Shown here piece after piece: positions 62,431 to 64,000 of a DNA stretch of 64,000 nucleotides. Numbering within the stretch: position 1 is the stretch's first letter; each line of letters begins with the position of its first letter. The notes under the pieces are model-generated. The model had not been told where the DNA came from and ran no database searches. It worked only from the letters and a program-made list of their open reading frames with translations. This DNA comes from Cystobasidium ongulense (taxonomy: Eukaryota; Basidiomycota; Cystobasidiomycetes; Cystobasidiales; Cystobasidiaceae), in assembly GCA_022835595.1 (NCBI GenBank), contig BQUP01000008.1, positions 682,001-746,000 on the forward strand, read 5' to 3'. The translations under genes and the position numbers were made by a program.

Positions 62431-64000
62431 CTAGAAGCCAGCTAATTTCATAGCTTTTTTAAACTTTCTATCATCAATTCTAAAATATTTATCTTCTTCC
62501 ACCGCTAATATTTCGAAATTTCTTAAAGTGAATAATTCAGCATCCTCTTTGAAGAAATCTAAAGCTAATAATCTTGAATCTTTTTCATTTCGTGTTGTAT
62601 GATATTTATGCCATATTTCCCTTTGAAGAGCTCCACTTTCTGCTCTTTTGCGTACTGTTTCTTGTCGTAATTTTTGGAAAACTCGTAATGCTAAGGGAAC
62701 GTTGGATGCCTTTCCTCCGGACAATGCGAGAGATAGTGCTATAACTGCTCCATCCTCTACTGAGGCAGTTGCTCCCTGTAGTGACGTAGGTAGGTATGTA
62801 TGGACTATTGGGCAATTGAACATCAGCCCTCTGTTGAAGTCGAAGTTCCTGCCTCGGCAGGAAGAGCAAGAGGAGATCACAATAGAACTTACTAGCATCA
62901 CCAAAGAAAGCAACTCTACCATTAGCGCTAGTCCAAGAAGGGATTGGTTCATGATGAAACAATCTCCAATGTAAACCAGTTTTAAAATATTTCAAAGCAG
63001 CTAAAAAAGAATCATCCCATCCAGTAACGAAAGATTTTATTTCTTCCATTGATTTTATATCTTTCCAATTGAAGGAAGCTGTTTTATTTATATCAACGTG
63101 TGTTATTGAGATTGACATTTGATTGCCATGGTCCAACGGTGCGAAAAAGGCGTGGCAGTCGTCTCCTAGCCAAGCTCTGACATTGCCATCGAGGAGATCT
63201 GCCGAGAAAGGAGAGAAAAGACACAGGTGGTTAGTAGGAAACGACGAGTGGATGGGGAATGGGAAATGGGAAATGATGGGCTCACGGGCGCATTTCGGAT
63301 CCTCTCTGAAAGCTTTAGGCACCTTCATGATACTTCTATGAATTCCATAGCCACCAGAGCTCTCCTTGGATTCAGTACCGAACACTATTCTCCTCAAGGC
63401 TGAATTGCATCCATCGGCTACGAGAACGACATCTCCATGGAAAACTCTTCCATCAGATGTGATGCATGCTGGTCTGTCGAGATTATCTAAGATGTCAACT
63501 ACTTCTGCGTAGGGTATTACTTCAACTCCTAACATGCGTGCTTCTACTCCGAACACACCAAGGAATTGCGCCCGGTGACCTGAGTAGACGATATCAGATA
63601 GTGCTATCAGGGAGTGAAAAAGAAGAGGACGGCAGGTGACAAGTGACACACCTTGAAACATAGGAGAACCGTACTGCTGCGCAATGTCGTCCATATGAAT
63701 TCTGTTGATTGGGAATCCATCCGAATCGTGAATTATCATGCTTCCACCTTGAGCGGATCGTTCCCACATAAGACCATCAAGGCCCCATCGACGAAGACTG
63801 TCAGGACGTGGACAGCTTTTCAGCGTCTTGTCTGTATCAAGTTGAGAACGACCTTGTGAATGTTCTTACATTCGATTTGCATTCGGACAGAATGAAATGA
63901 GATCGCCATGCGGGGAGAGACCTGATCCTTTTTCTAACATTACGACGGTGAAGCCTGTGGTGGAATGAACAGGCATAGAATGTTAGATTGATAGATATTC
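62431..64000 (-). CDS. FAD-dependent monooxygenase, salicylate-hydroxylase-like (5' end outside window)
   Basis: Aromatic-ring or related flavin hydroxylase. The N-terminal FAD fold is only partly inside the window; the visible part begins FTVVMLEKGSGLSPHGDLIS after an acceptor near 63960. Then come RWGLDGLMWERSAQGGSMII, GHRAQFLGVFGVEARMLGVE, VFHGDVVLVADGCNSALRRI (the DG motif) and GRVAFFGDA (the GD motif, Phe in place of the usual Leu/Leu). The remaining C-terminal helices read EDGAVIALSLALSGGK then VPLALRVFQKLRQETVRKRA. The last ~60 residues are charged and unlike the usual shorter enzymes. Most introns are short and in frame. The substrate is unknown. The start lies beyond base 64000. Confidence 0.82.

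Overview
This window is nuclear DNA from a filamentous or dimorphic fungus, most likely a basidiomycete. Almost every gene is split by introns of about 50-80 bases with GT...AG ends. The gene set is fungal (fungal complex I 21-kDa subunit, VMA12, TRM82, HIT1, ERV1, divergent H4/H3), and many proteins carry long Ser/Pro-rich disordered tails. I cannot name the species from sequence alone. I see no virus, retroelement, CRISPR array or rRNA/tRNA gene. Exon coordinates below are my own splice reconstructions, chosen to keep frame and family motifs.

Layout. 0.1-9.9 kb: VMA12 (V-ATPase assembly), then an accessory metabolic stretch of a gluconate-dehydrogenase-like SDR, an alpha/beta hydrolase, a microsomal-type epoxide hydrolase (all minus strand) and a divergent sugar-porter MFS transporter. 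10.4-18.6 kb: a segmental duplication of the 5' part of an arrestin-domain gene. The left copy (10.6-11.9 kb) is a broken fragment and the right copy (14.6-18.6 kb) is the full 1,265-residue parent. About 2.7 kb of mostly gene-poor DNA lies between them. 19.3-27.2 kb: a Trf4/Cid-type nucleotidyltransferase, the Sec61 beta subunit, a basic disordered protein with a possible sororin-like C-terminus, and the complex I 21-kDa subunit. 27.5-32.1 kb: a Rad5/HLTF-type SNF2 translocase that begins with a PARP-type zinc finger. 33.1-43.3 kb: a ~1,650-residue disordered protein, the H4/H3 pair, and a coiled-coil protein with a dense row of RRxS sites. 43.3-50.7 kb: two tight divergent pairs, COQ6/ERV1 (both mitochondrial) and TRM82/HIT1 (both RNA modification or RNP assembly), then a membrane protein. 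51.5-64 kb: a secreted I9-type inhibitor, a DPP5-like S9 peptidase, PGI1, an unrecognised conserved-looking protein, MO25/HYM1, and a FAD monooxygenase cut by the window edge.

How it fits together. Most genes are housekeeping and unlinked in function. The places that stand out are the PARP-finger/HIRAN/SNF2/RING fusion (DNA-damage tolerance), the arrestin duplication with a nonsense-bearing copy, the possible catabolic cluster at 1.5-9.9 kb, the possible sororin-like protein, and a habit of placing an intron immediately after the start codon. I did not find a convincing wholly new multi-gene system.
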